In this document: positions 11,801 to 20,030 of the stretch, piece after piece
How positions within the stretch are numbered: position 1 is the stretch's first letter
Layout of the letters: each line of letters begins with the position of its first letter
From: Astragalus membranaceus
Taxonomy: Eukaryota > Streptophyta > Magnoliopsida > Fabales > Fabaceae
Direction: 5' to 3'
DNA length: 64,000 bases
Assembly (NCBI GenBank): GCA_039519185.1
Contig: CM076849.1
Coordinates: 68,256,784 to 68,320,783 of the forward strand
Program-made: the position numbers and the translations under genes
Notes under the pieces: generated by a model
Told to the model about the DNA's origin: nothing
Database searches by the model: none
What the model saw: the letters and a program-made list of their open reading frames with translations, nothing else

Positions 11801-11967
11801 ACTTTACCTTCACCAAGGATTCTTCCTCTGTTATTGTCACCATAAGTCACATGACCGCTTGATCTGGGGGTAAGAGTTAGGAATTTTGTAATATCTCCAG
11901 TCATGTGCTTTGAGCATCCGCTGTCAAGGTACCAATCTGACCCCCGTACCTTGAAGCATACCTGCAT
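8872..11967 (-). CDS. pol: Copia-1 pol polyprotein (protease, integrase, reverse transcriptase, RNase H)
   Basis: An uninterrupted 1,031-residue frame. The aspartic protease motif DSGC is at residues 15-18. The integrase zinc finger has H144/H149 and C178/C181, and the integrase core triad is D209, D272 and E308 with DD35E spacing. The RT has D630 in motif A and YVDD at 715-718. RNase H has YSDSD at 878-881 and STAEAEY at 917-923, then LADIFTKPL near the end. The polyprotein would mature cDNA and insert it in the nucleus. The conserved DN before the final RNase H segment reads GN (G955), so RNase H may be weakened. The start ATG lies five bases after the gag stop in the +1 frame. Apart from G955 I see no break. 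Confidence 0.95.
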   Translation of the reverse strand: MQVCFKVRGSDWYLDSGCSKHMTGDITKFLTLTPRSSGHVTYGDNNRGRILGEGKVGKDLSTAIDNVLYVEGLKHNLLSISQLCDKGNRVIFDSGSCIIEDKQSKQVRMIGNRVENIYMMSLDCVSSHNACCLISKEENSWLWHRRTAHIHMDHLNKLVSKDLVNGLPNNKFEKDKLCDACQKGKQVKVSFKSKNIVSTNKPLQLLHMDLFGPSRTKSYGGNYYALVIVDDYSRYTWTLFLANKSEAFGAFKKLACSIQNEKELKIVSIQSDHGGELENEKFEILCEELGINHNFSAPRTPQQNGVVERKNRSLEELARIMLNDHDIPKYFWADVVSTACYVMNRVLIRPILKKTPYELYKGRKPNISHLHTFGCKCFVLNNGKDNLGKFDAKADEGIFLGFSLSSKAFRIFNKRNKVIEESVHVTFDETNPKRLGKVIDDIADEPEELQIGEKKKDKEEETKTTSQEKSEEGSSSELPMEWKIPRDHSLENVIGDVTKGVTTRNSLRNACNHMAFVSQIEPRNIDEAVVDEHWTIAMQEELNQFERNEVWDLVPRPDKHQIIGSKWVFKNKLDESGIIVRNKARLVAKGYNQEEGIDYDETYATVARLEAIRMLLAFASIMDFKLYQMDVKSAFLNGFIQEEVYVEQPPGFENFEKPDHVFKLKKALYGLKQAPRAWYERLSKFLLNHDFQRGKVDTTLFIKRSKDDILLVQIYVDDIIFGATNEFLCKEFSSIMQSEFEMSMMGELNFFLGLQIKQTNNGIFISQSKYCKELLKRFEMDKAKEMSTPMSTSCYLDKDEEGKPVELSKYRGMIGSLLYLTASRPDIMFSVCMCARYQANPKESHLVAVKRIMRYLVGTQNVGLWYPKGATCSLIGYSDSDFAGCKLDRKSTRGICHILGSALVSWHSKKQVSVALSTAEAEYVAAGSCCAQSLWMKQQLLNYGIDLDHIPIKCGNTSAINLTKNPVQHSRTKHIEIRHHFLRDHVQKGDCVIEFVESAKQLADIFTKPLQKENFFFIQRELGIIDSSSCC

Positions 11968-11971
11968 TGGT

Positions 11972-13603
11972 TCAAAACAAGGTTTTAGGTACCCAAATCT
12001 CTTTGGGTCCTTGTGGGTTAGTGTTTGGTATGGTCCTTTTGGGAACCCATATCTTTTTCATCGTTTGTTTACCTCTTGCCCTGCAAACAGAAGCTGTATG
12101 TCCAGGTTTATTACAATAGTAACATCTAATATAAGGTTTAGTGGAAAACTTAGGTCTATGATGAATATTGCTTTTCACAAAGTTATTTCTCTGAATCCTA
12201 GGATGCACATGTTGTAATTTGGATATTTTGCCTATTGTACATTCAAGCTCATTGATTTTCTTTTCATGTTCTACACATTTATCACATGCATAATTTTCTT
12301 TAAGATAGACAAGATCATTGTTTTCTTTCCTAAGCTCTAATTTTTCTTTAGTTAATGCATTAACTTCATTTTGAAGATTACCAATGGTTTTCTTTGATTT
12401 ACTTAATGCCTTAGCTAATTTCATAGAATCATCATGCAATTCAGTGAAAGCTTCATATAAATCATCATATGCATTTTGTAAAGAGTCAGGGTTAGATATT
12501 ACCTCGTTTTCATTCTCGCTTTCATGAGCAGCCATTAATGCAACTTGAGCTTCTTCATCTTCTGATTCATCTGATGAATCCATGCAGTTGTCTTCCCATG
12601 CGATGTAGGCTTTTCTTCCTTTGTTATCTCTGAATGCCTTCTTTTCAGATTTGGAGTCCTTTTTCTGTAGATTAGGACATTCCATTTTCATGTGCCCGGG
12701 TTTCCCGCATTCATAGCAAATAGGAGGACCAGATGTACTTTCTTTGCTGGAGAACCTTTTTGATTTGAAGTTCTTTCTTGGATAGTTGTTGCCTTTCATG
12801 AACCTTTTGAACTTCCGAACCATAAGACCCATATTCTCTTCACTTTCATCAATTTCATCATCTGAGTTGTCACTATCATCAAATCGACTAGAACAAGATG
12901 CTTTTAGAGCCAAGCTTTTCTTTTTCTTATCTGTATTTTCATACTCAGCTAGACGGGTGAGTTTTAGTTCATGCTCTTGAAGTTTACCGAACTGAGTAGC
13001 CAGAGTCATAGTAGCTAAATTTCTTGATTCAGCTATAGCAGTAACCTTGGGTTGCCATTCTCTATTCAGACATCTCAGAACTTTGTTGATTAGATCCTCT
13101 GCAGGAAATGACTTTCCCAACAAGCTTAACTGATTCACTATGTGAGTGAACCTTTTCTGCATTTCTGGTATTGTTTCACCTGTATTCATTCTAAATAGTT
13201 CGTACTCTCTGATAAGAGTATTTGTTCTTGCCCTTTTCACTTCATTTGTACCCTCATGAGTAACTTGGAGATTATCCCACATTTCTTGGGCAGATTTACA
13301 GTTTGAAACTCGAAAAAATTCATCAGGACTTAAACCAGAAGTAATAATATTTTTGGCACGCAAATTATGTTGCACTTTTCTTTTCTCATCATCAGACCAT
13401 TCATTTCTACTTTTAATTGTAAGAATACCATCTACTATGTGCGTGGGGACATAGGGTCCTTTTTCCACAGCATCCCAAACATCTAAGTCTACCCCTTCAA
13501 TAAAGATTCTCATTCTTTCTTTCCAATATGCATAATCTTTCCCGTTGAATCCCGGAGGACGGGTAAGAGAAACACCCTCTTGCGTAGACCAACCTGAAGC
13601 CAT
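11972..13603 (-). CDS. gag: Copia-1 gag (capsid/nucleocapsid protein)
   Basis: A 543-residue ORF starting at the ATG at 13,601-13,603 (MASGWSTQEG). The open frame continues upstream through the PBS without another ATG, so this start is preferred. The N-terminal ~200 residues form the UBN2-type Copia capsid region (YWKERMRIFIEG...WDAVEKG). The first CCHC knuckle (CYECGKPGHMKMEC) is near residues 296-309. A heptad-like, probably coiled-coil stretch lies at ~375-460, and a second knuckle (CYYCNKPGHTASVC) is near 494-507. Two knuckles separated by a coiled coil are typical of SIRE-type gag. The protein would package element RNA into cytoplasmic particles. Confidence 0.94.
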   Translation of the reverse strand: MASGWSTQEGVSLTRPPGFNGKDYAYWKERMRIFIEGVDLDVWDAVEKGPYVPTHIVDGILTIKSRNEWSDDEKRKVQHNLRAKNIITSGLSPDEFFRVSNCKSAQEMWDNLQVTHEGTNEVKRARTNTLIREYELFRMNTGETIPEMQKRFTHIVNQLSLLGKSFPAEDLINKVLRCLNREWQPKVTAIAESRNLATMTLATQFGKLQEHELKLTRLAEYENTDKKKKSLALKASCSSRFDDSDNSDDEIDESEENMGLMVRKFKRFMKGNNYPRKNFKSKRFSSKESTSGPPICYECGKPGHMKMECPNLQKKDSKSEKKAFRDNKGRKAYIAWEDNCMDSSDESEDEEAQVALMAAHESENENEVISNPDSLQNAYDDLYEAFTELHDDSMKLAKALSKSKKTIGNLQNEVNALTKEKLELRKENNDLVYLKENYACDKCVEHEKKINELECTIGKISKLQHVHPRIQRNNFVKSNIHHRPKFSTKPYIRCYYCNKPGHTASVCRARGKQTMKKIWVPKRTIPNTNPQGPKEIWVPKTLF

Positions 13604-13639
13604 TTCTCTTGAAGCTACTAGGCCCTTTATACAAGAGTC

Positions 13640-13653
13640 TAGCTCTGATACCA
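13640..13653 (-). other. Primer-binding site of Copia-1
   Basis: The minus strand reads TGGTATCAGAGCTA two bases inside the 5' LTR. It is complementary to the initiator tRNA-Met 3' end. Confidence 0.9.
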
Positions 13654-14351
13654 CTTGTTACCAAGTGGCTTCAGTCTCAAGAGGGGGGGTGAATTGAGAT
13701 TGAAAACTTTTCAAATCTTTCGAAAACGTTTTTCCCCTTTTTCAATGACTTAGATCAATTTCGCGCAGGTTAAGTGGAAGCGAAGGAATTAGAATATAAA
13801 GCAGTAAGGCGGTATAATAGTAAGGCAGGAAAGCAGTAAAGCACGCAGAGATTTATCCTGCTTCGGTCACCTCCTAGTGACCTACGTCCAGTCCTCACAC
13901 CCTTGTGAGATTTTCCACTAACCAAAACAACAAGGCTTACAGGTGCCTTGGAAAACCTTTACAGACTCAGGCACTCTCCTCCTAGGATACCCCACCTATG
14001 GAGAGCCCTCAAATCTAATATAACAATAACAAGAGATACCCCACCCCTGTTACAATCAACTGCCCTAGAAAGATACCCCACTTCCTAGTACATGCAGCTA
14101 CCCTAGAGAGATACCCCACTCCCTAGTACAAAACACAACAATTAAATAATAACAAACGTAAAGACAGAAATACCTCTAATGTAGGCAGATTATACAACTT
14201 GAAGAATGCAACCCCAACTAACTCTTAGCAATAGATCAGCTCAGACGGACCAATGGTGCGTGACGAGCAAAAGTAAAAGCGTAAAGAGTTTTTCTCAAAA
14301 GTTCTCTGATTCGTGAAATGGGTTGTGTGAAAATGAACGTGAAGCACTGCC

Positions 14352-14359
14352 TATTTATA
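14352..14359 (-). promoter_or_regulatory. TATA box, functional promoter LTR of Copia-1
   Basis: TATAAATA on the minus strand, between the ATCGAT array and the R/U5 part of the 5' LTR. Transcription of gag-pol would begin a few tens of bases below 14,352. Confidence 0.75.
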
Positions 14360-14398
14360 GGCTATGAAAAAATCAAGTTTACGTTAAAAATAGTGTAG

Positions 14399-14753
14399 GA
14401 ATCGATTCTTTGTTGAAAGCATTTGATCTAGAAATCGATTCATTTAAGTGAGGAATCGATTTTGATTTGTTTGAGAAATAGAGACAATCGATTCTTAAAA
14501 ACTATGGAGGGCTAGGAATCGATTCTATACTTAGTAAAAACATGTATGAATCGATTCTCAGCTTGCCTGAGACATGTAGGAATCGATTCTCAGTTAAGTG
14601 CAAAAGAGTGGGAATCGATTCTTTCTTTAAAAGGATTTGGCTCAGAAATCGATTTATGTACTGAAAATACATGAAGTGAAAATCGATTCTTTCTTTTTCT
14701 GATTGGCCTGAAAATCGATTTTAATGGATGTATATGCAAGGTTAAATCGATTT
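14399..14753. repeat. Array of 12 ATCGAT palindromes in Copia-1 5' LTR
   Basis: Same twelve sites and spacing as at 7951-8307. Several spacer bases differ between the two LTRs while the cores are unchanged. Confidence 0.93.
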
Positions 14754-15064
14754 GTGTGTTTTAAAGATGATAGGTATGTTTACGTACGTATGCATGCATC
14801 TTTGAAAAAAAACTTGTGAGTGTGTGAGATTTTAACATACGAGCTGACCTTTGAAAGAGCTTACACTTTTTCCTAAGACACACCCAAACCCTAAGGACTA
14901 CCCTTAAACTTGAATCTTCAATTCTTGAGCTTGTTTGTCTTTGGATTGTGACTTTGATGTTTAGTCACTTTTCTTTAATTTTGGCCATCAACTTTACGTT
15001 TGTCTTTTTCATCATCAAGACATATTCTGCAATATTAGTTTACCTGCAATACAAGGTATCCACA

Positions 15065-15069
15065 AATCT
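15065..15069. repeat. Target-site duplication AATCT, right copy (Copia-1)
   Basis: Matches 7203-7207. Confidence 0.92.
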
Positions 15070-15560
15070 CTGGTCTTTCGAGCGACCGGGGGGATCGTTA
15101 TCAGCTTTGGAACTGATATACTGATCAATGCACGGCGTCCACTGTATCTTAGGCTGATACAACTATTCCGTTGAACCTCACATGGGGCTGCGGTCCATCG
15201 CGTTGCTCGTACACGATGTGAGACCATGAACAGAAGGGAGCACTAAACTCTGATAAGAGCGATTTGAACTCCAAACTGCAATGCACGCTTGAGCGCCGAA
15301 CTGAAAAGCATTTGAACTCCGAACTAAGAGGGCATTTTCTGGGAACTGAGTGCGAGGATTAACATCGAAGTACTTATCCGTCCTTGTACCTGCAAGTGAG
15401 ATGAACAAATGCATGCAATGCAAATTCCATGATTGCTTTTTGATGGGATGAAGGTGATGTGATGCAGGAGTTTCTCTTTGCTTGCATGAATATTTTTGTC
15501 TATGTTTGATGAATGCAATGCATGAATTTTATCTGTTTTATTGCTCTTTTGCTCTTTTTT
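15070..15560 (-). other. Element A internal region, continuation after Copia-1
   Basis: Non-coding continuation of 6807-7207. A passage around 15,100-15,170 (AACTGATATACTGATCAATG...) resembles the 3' untranslated block repeated at ~16,090-16,150 of the same element. This suggests the block is present twice. Confidence 0.65.
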
Positions 15561-15602
15561 TTGGATTTTTTTTAATTAGCCAGACAAAATTAGGGTATGA
15601 CA
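15561..15602 (-). repeat. 42-bp stub of a Tat-type LTR inside element A
   Basis: The sequence ends AGACAAAATTAGGGTATGACA and is followed by a PPT-like GCTGCCTCTCTTTATT. It closely matches the LTR end and PPT junction of element B (41,448-41,510), with the same orientation. It is too short to be an LTR and is flanked on both sides by internal-type sequence. Confidence 0.75.
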
Positions 15603-18534
15603 GCTGCCTCTCTTTATTTATATTCCGTAGATAAACTGAAAGGTTTTCATAGTAGGAGTAGAAATAAAGATAAGACAAATGCTAATTTTGTCCTCTTAGT
15701 AGAAAAGTGTAGAGTTTGAGAATTAACAGAGAATGATTAACACTCGGGGCACCGACGGAAAGGAATAAAGAAGGAGCACTGGGGCTCTGAAGGAGCACCA
15801 GGGCTCTGAAGGACCGCTGGGGGTCAGAAGGAGCGTTGGGGCTCTGAAGGACCACTGCGGGTCTGAAGGATCGATGCCCTGAAGTATCGGCATAATGATC
15901 TGAGGGTCTAATTCGCAGTCGATGCTTGGCGCATTGATTTGAATTAAACTGAAGGACCGGTGGGTCTGAAGGGCTGTTTGGGCCTGATGGACCAAAATGG
16001 TCTGATGGACTGCAACTAGCTATGGTACTAATAAAACAGTCTGAGGGTGACCTACGTCGATGCGGCCGTGAGGGTCAAGACCAGATCTAGAACTGATATG
16101 TTGACCACGAAGGATGTCCATTATGTCTTAGGAAGACACAGCTAATCTGAAGGACCTCTGGGGGTCTGAAGGATCCGCCGCGCTCAGTGGCGACGTTAAG
16201 ATCTGAAGGTGCAGTTCGGAGTCGGCGTTTGACACGTTGACTCGAACTTAACTGAATGACCGACTTGGTCTGAAGGATCCATGCTAGACACGATGCTAAC
16301 ATTGCGATCTGGTTTATGACATAGAATTCAACACTCGTCGTGCTGACTTGAGAAATGAAAGTATATAGAGATCGACACTTGAAGTTGATTGAAGAACAAT
16401 AGATGTTATGTATATGACATGCATGTAATGTATGCACAGGCAGTGATTGATTTTAAGTGGGATGAATGAATGTAATGAGATTTTTTTCTTATTTGCCTTT
16501 TTTGCTTTTTTCTTTTCCTTTTTTTGCTTCTTCTCTTGGCACATGATAAATGTATGAAATGCGGATGATGCATATGTAATGCTTTGATGCGATTGCGATG
16601 GTGGATAAAGGAAGACACGTGAATGCATGGTACAATGCCATAATTAGTTATGTGGAAATATTTTTAGCAACGACGAGACCAACACTTGGCATGTCTATCG
16701 AAGTAAAAATGTCGTGTGTGTACATGCATGCAATGTCATGTATGTGCAATGTGGAGACAAATAAACCACAAAGGCCCATGAACTGTGGACGCTGAACCTG
16801 ATCGAAAAAATTGATAAACAGTATATGTGAGTGCCGATGACGTGCAAATGCAAATGTAATGCTTTGATGCAGGTGCCATGGTAGGTGCATGTTTGCATGG
16901 TGGAATGCAATGTATGGTATGATTTATTGATGATGCATTTTTGCGGTTTTTGAGATGAGAAAAAGATTTTTTTTATTTTATGCGAGAAATTGAGAAGTGG
17001 ATGCTTTGGAATCATCACTTATTGGATGCATGCTTGTATGGCGGGATGATTTATGCTATGATTTTATTGATGATGCAAAACGATTTTTGTAATGATGAGA
17101 GATGAGGCTTTTGATGCAAGAGGCACAGAAGTGAATATTTTGCAATAATCGTTCCTTGGAAAGAAAAAAAAATTGATTTGATTTGAATTCAAGCTCTGAC
17201 AATCTCAATGTTGTTATTTACAGTCACTGATGCGCAACCGTACTTGACTGTATTTACAGACTCGCTCACGCTTGTTCTTCCCTTACGGTGTCCCATGATT
17301 GATTGAATTTTAGGTCCACAAAGTTAACAGAGTGAGTGTTCAGCGTCACATTGTTAACTTGTGTTCTCTCTCTTTGAAGCATTGTTTAGTAGATATGTAG
17401 AGTAGTACAAATACAAATGAATGAATCAGTTGACTTGGTAAGACAGATATGACACGCGATGGGATGAACGGTAGGTTTTCCCCAAAGTCACAAAATGTAG
17501 GTTTTTCCCAGCTCAAGAAATGTGGAACTGCCCCGATTTAGACTACCAGTGAAGGTGATCGAATAGTCTGCCCCTGTCTAGTGATGACAAAACAAGGGGT
17601 GTGGGGGAGATAATGAATTGGGAATGCCATGACTTTGGGATGAAGGGTGGCAAGCAAGAGATTCTGTCTCAACCAATGGCGTTTTGTGCTGCCCCAATCT
17701 TGACGAGAGCAAGGCTGCCCCGGCCGGAGTAACATTGTGAAGGGCTGTATTTATGATAATGGGTTGAGAAGATGCCTCGGCATGGTTGTGCGGATGTGGA
17801 TATGACAAGGGGATGAGATGGGTGTAGAGTGAATTTCTCCGACTTTAGGTGAAGTGAAGAGTGATGGGATTGCCCCACTTTGAAATGATATTTAAATGAT
17901 TGTTTTTAGTGGGGTTATGAAAGGTAACTGAGTTAGGATCATGGGTCTTTGGAATTGCTCGTATGGTTGGATGGGGTATATGAATTGGATGTATGCCAGA
18001 CATTTTCCAAGTTCAAGAAGCATGAAAGGTGGAAGGTGTGCCTGCCCCACTTTGGGATCTAGGTGATGGTCCTAGTATAAACTTTTGGTTCTCTTTTAGG
18101 TGAATCCCAAAGACTGTGACAGTCTTAAGTTTTTTTCTTTTGATATGATGAGAATTTCAATTGGTGATCACTAAACCTTGTCTTGATATCAGTGCGATTT
18201 GAACGAACATTGGAGTGCAAGCTCTTTGGGTTTTTTTTCTGTTTTTTTTGAGCAAATATATTGTAAATAAATAAACTTATTTGTCCTAAAATTAAAACTT
18301 TGAGAAAATGAAAGCAATCAATCATCGATCTGAATGGACCTTTTTTAGGGTTGTAACATGGCCAATGGTTAGGGTTTATGAAAGAAATGGCAATTGGGTT
18401 CGAAGGAGTGTTCGAGGGCTTAATGAGACAATGACCTCTCATGAAAGAAAGGATGAGTAGGTCCAAAAAGTGTTTGAGGGTTTATTCGGACAAGGATATC
18501 TTCTGTGTTTGGTGATATTATGTATTGGCTCACA
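15603..18534 (-). other. Element A internal region, non-coding middle segment
   Basis: No ORF with recognisable homology. It aligns by eye with element B from 41,490. Shared landmarks include the passage around TCGATGCTTGGCGCATTGA (15,913-15,935 here, 41,698-41,720 in B). Others are repeated CTGAAGGA(C/G) phrases (15,771-16,290), ATGCATG-rich stretches (~16,390-17,150) and repeated CTGCCCC phrases (~17,530-18,060). Copia-2 cuts it at 18,539. Confidence 0.7.
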
Positions 18535-18539
18535 ATTTC
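18535..18539. repeat. Target-site duplication ATTTC, left copy (Copia-2)
   Basis: ATTTC precedes the TGTGGATACC end of Copia-2 and recurs at 24,221-24,225. Confidence 0.92.
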
Positions 18540-18865
18540 TGTGGATACCTGTGTTGCAGGTTATCTAATATTGCAGGATTAGTTTTGATGATGAAAAAGG
18601 CAAAGGTAAAGTTGATAGCCAAAAGTAAAGAAAAAGTGACTAAACATCAAAGTCACAATCCAAGTCAAACAAGCTCAAGAATTGAAGATTCAAGTTTAAG
18701 GGTAGTCCGTAAATATAAGGATAGTCCTTAGGGTTTGGGTGAGTCTTAGGAATTGTGTAAGCTCTTTTCGAAGGTCAGCTCGTATCTCAAAGTCTCACAC
18801 ACTCACAAAGTTTTTTAAAGGTGCATGCATATTTACGTAAACATTCTTATCACCTTTTAAATAAC

Positions 18866-19232
18866 AAAATCGATTTTTCTCATGCATAAACAAATATCAA
18901 AATCGATTTTCAGGTAAAATAGAAAAGGTAGAAATCGATTGTCAGGTCATGTCCTTCAGTACATAAATCGACTTCTGAGCCAAATATTTTTTAAGGGAAG
19001 AATCGATTCCCAATCTTTTGCAAATAACTGAGAATCGATTCCCACTTGTCTCAGGTAAGCTGAAAATCGATTCCTACATATTTTATCTTAGTGAAGAATC
19101 GATTCCTAGCCTCCCAGAGATCCTAAGAATCGATTACATTCATTTTACAAACAAATCAGAATCGATTCCTAGATCAGATCAAGCAAATGAATCGATTCCT
19201 AGATCCATTCCAATTAACAAAGAATCGATTCC
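18866..19232. repeat. Array of 12 ATCGAT-type palindromes in Copia-2 5' LTR
   Basis: Twelve AATCGATT-like sites upstream of the TATA box. One, near 18,964, is degenerate (AATCGACT). Most are GAATCGATTCC. The number and position match Copia-1, although the spacers between sites are largely unrelated. Confidence 0.92.
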
Positions 19233-19272
19233 TTTTAAACATTTTCAACGTGAGATCTGGATTTTAAAAATC

Positions 19273-19280
19273 TATAAATA
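19273..19280 (+). promoter_or_regulatory. TATA box of Copia-2 5' LTR
   Basis: TATAAATA about 40 bp downstream of the last ATCGAT site and followed by GAGGCTTCACC. It is the likely promoter for gag RNA. The counterpart in the 3' LTR is at 23,519-23,526. Confidence 0.78.
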
Positions 19281-19980
19281 GAGGCTTCACCACCTCCATT
19301 TATCAACCAACCCATTCTCATGATCTATCACTTCTGAAAAACTCTTATATTTTATTTGTGTTCTTCTCGCACCGCTGGTCCGTCAAGAGCTGATCCTACG
19401 TTAAGAGTTAGTTGGGGTTGTGTCCTTCAAGTTGTAATATCTGCCTACACTAAGAGGTATTTCTGTATTTACATTACTGTTATATTGCTGTTATAATTTG
19501 TACTAGAGAGTGGGGTATCTCTCTAGGGGTAGCTGCATGTACTAGGAAGTGGGGTATCTTTCTAGGGCAGTTGTTGTAACAGGGGTGGGGTATCTCCTAT
19601 TATTGTATTGTTAGATTTGAGGGCTCTCCATAGGTGGGGTATCCTAGGAGGAGAGTGCCTGAGTCTGTAAAGGTTTTCCAAGGCACCTGTAAGCCTTGTT
19701 GTTTTGGTTAGTGGAAAATCTCACAAGGGTGTGAGGACTGGACGTAGGTCACTAGGAGGTGACTGAACCAGGATAAATCTCTGCGTGCTTTACTACTTTC
19801 CTGCTTTACTGTTATTCTACTTTACTGCTTTATATTCTAATTCCTTCGCTTCCACTTAACCTGCGCGAAAATTGATCTAAGTCATTGAAAAGGGGAAAAA
19901 CGTTTTCGAAAGATCTGAAAAGTTTTTAAATCTCAATTCACCCCCCCCCCCTCTTGAGACTGAAGCCACTTGGTAACAAG

Positions 19981-19993
19981 TGGTATCAGAGCT
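19981..19993 (+). other. Primer-binding site of Copia-2
   Basis: TGGTATCAGAGCT two bases after the LTR end, matching the initiator tRNA-Met 3' end. Confidence 0.9.
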
Positions 19994-20030
19994 AGACTCT
20001 TGTATAAAGGGCCTAGCAGCTTCAAGAGAA

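Larger units (their letters stand above)
7208..15064 (-). mobile_element. Copia-1: SIRE/Maximus-like Copia element with full-length gag and pol
   Basis: A complete 7.86-kb minus-strand element nested in A. It has LTRs at 7208-8635 and 13,656-15,064, an iMet-type PBS at 13,640-13,653, gag, pol, a stretch with several polypurine tracts, and TSD AATCT. About 20 base differences between the LTRs were counted by eye (~1.3%), plus a 19-bp indel, so the insertion is young. The two gag zinc knuckles and repeated AAAGGGGGAG tracts fit the SIRE lineage. The envelope-like ORF that many SIRE elements carry after pol is absent: only ~230 bp separate the pol stop from the LTR. Confidence 0.93.
13656..15064 (-). 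repeat. 5' LTR of Copia-1 (1,409 bp)
   Basis: Matches 7208-8635 apart from about 20 substitutions and the 19-bp indel. It contains the second copy of the 12-site ATCGAT array (14,399-14,753) and TATA box (14,352-14,359). In the minus orientation this is the promoter-bearing LTR. Confidence 0.93.
18540..19978 (+). repeat. 5' LTR of Copia-2 (1,439 bp)
   Basis: Starts TGTGGATACC and ends TTGGTAACA. It holds the ATCGAT array (18,866-19,232), a TATA box (19,273-19,280) and a C-run of about 13 near the end. The U3 spacer sequence differs much more from Copia-1 than the R/U5 part does. Confidence 0.93.

Noticed and set aside
13604..13654. Extra N-terminal codons upstream of Copia-1 gag (and 19,980-20,030 in Copia-2)
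   Set aside because: They overlap the tRNA primer-binding site and begin with a GTG, not an ATG. The ATG at MASGWSTQEG is the better start in both elements.
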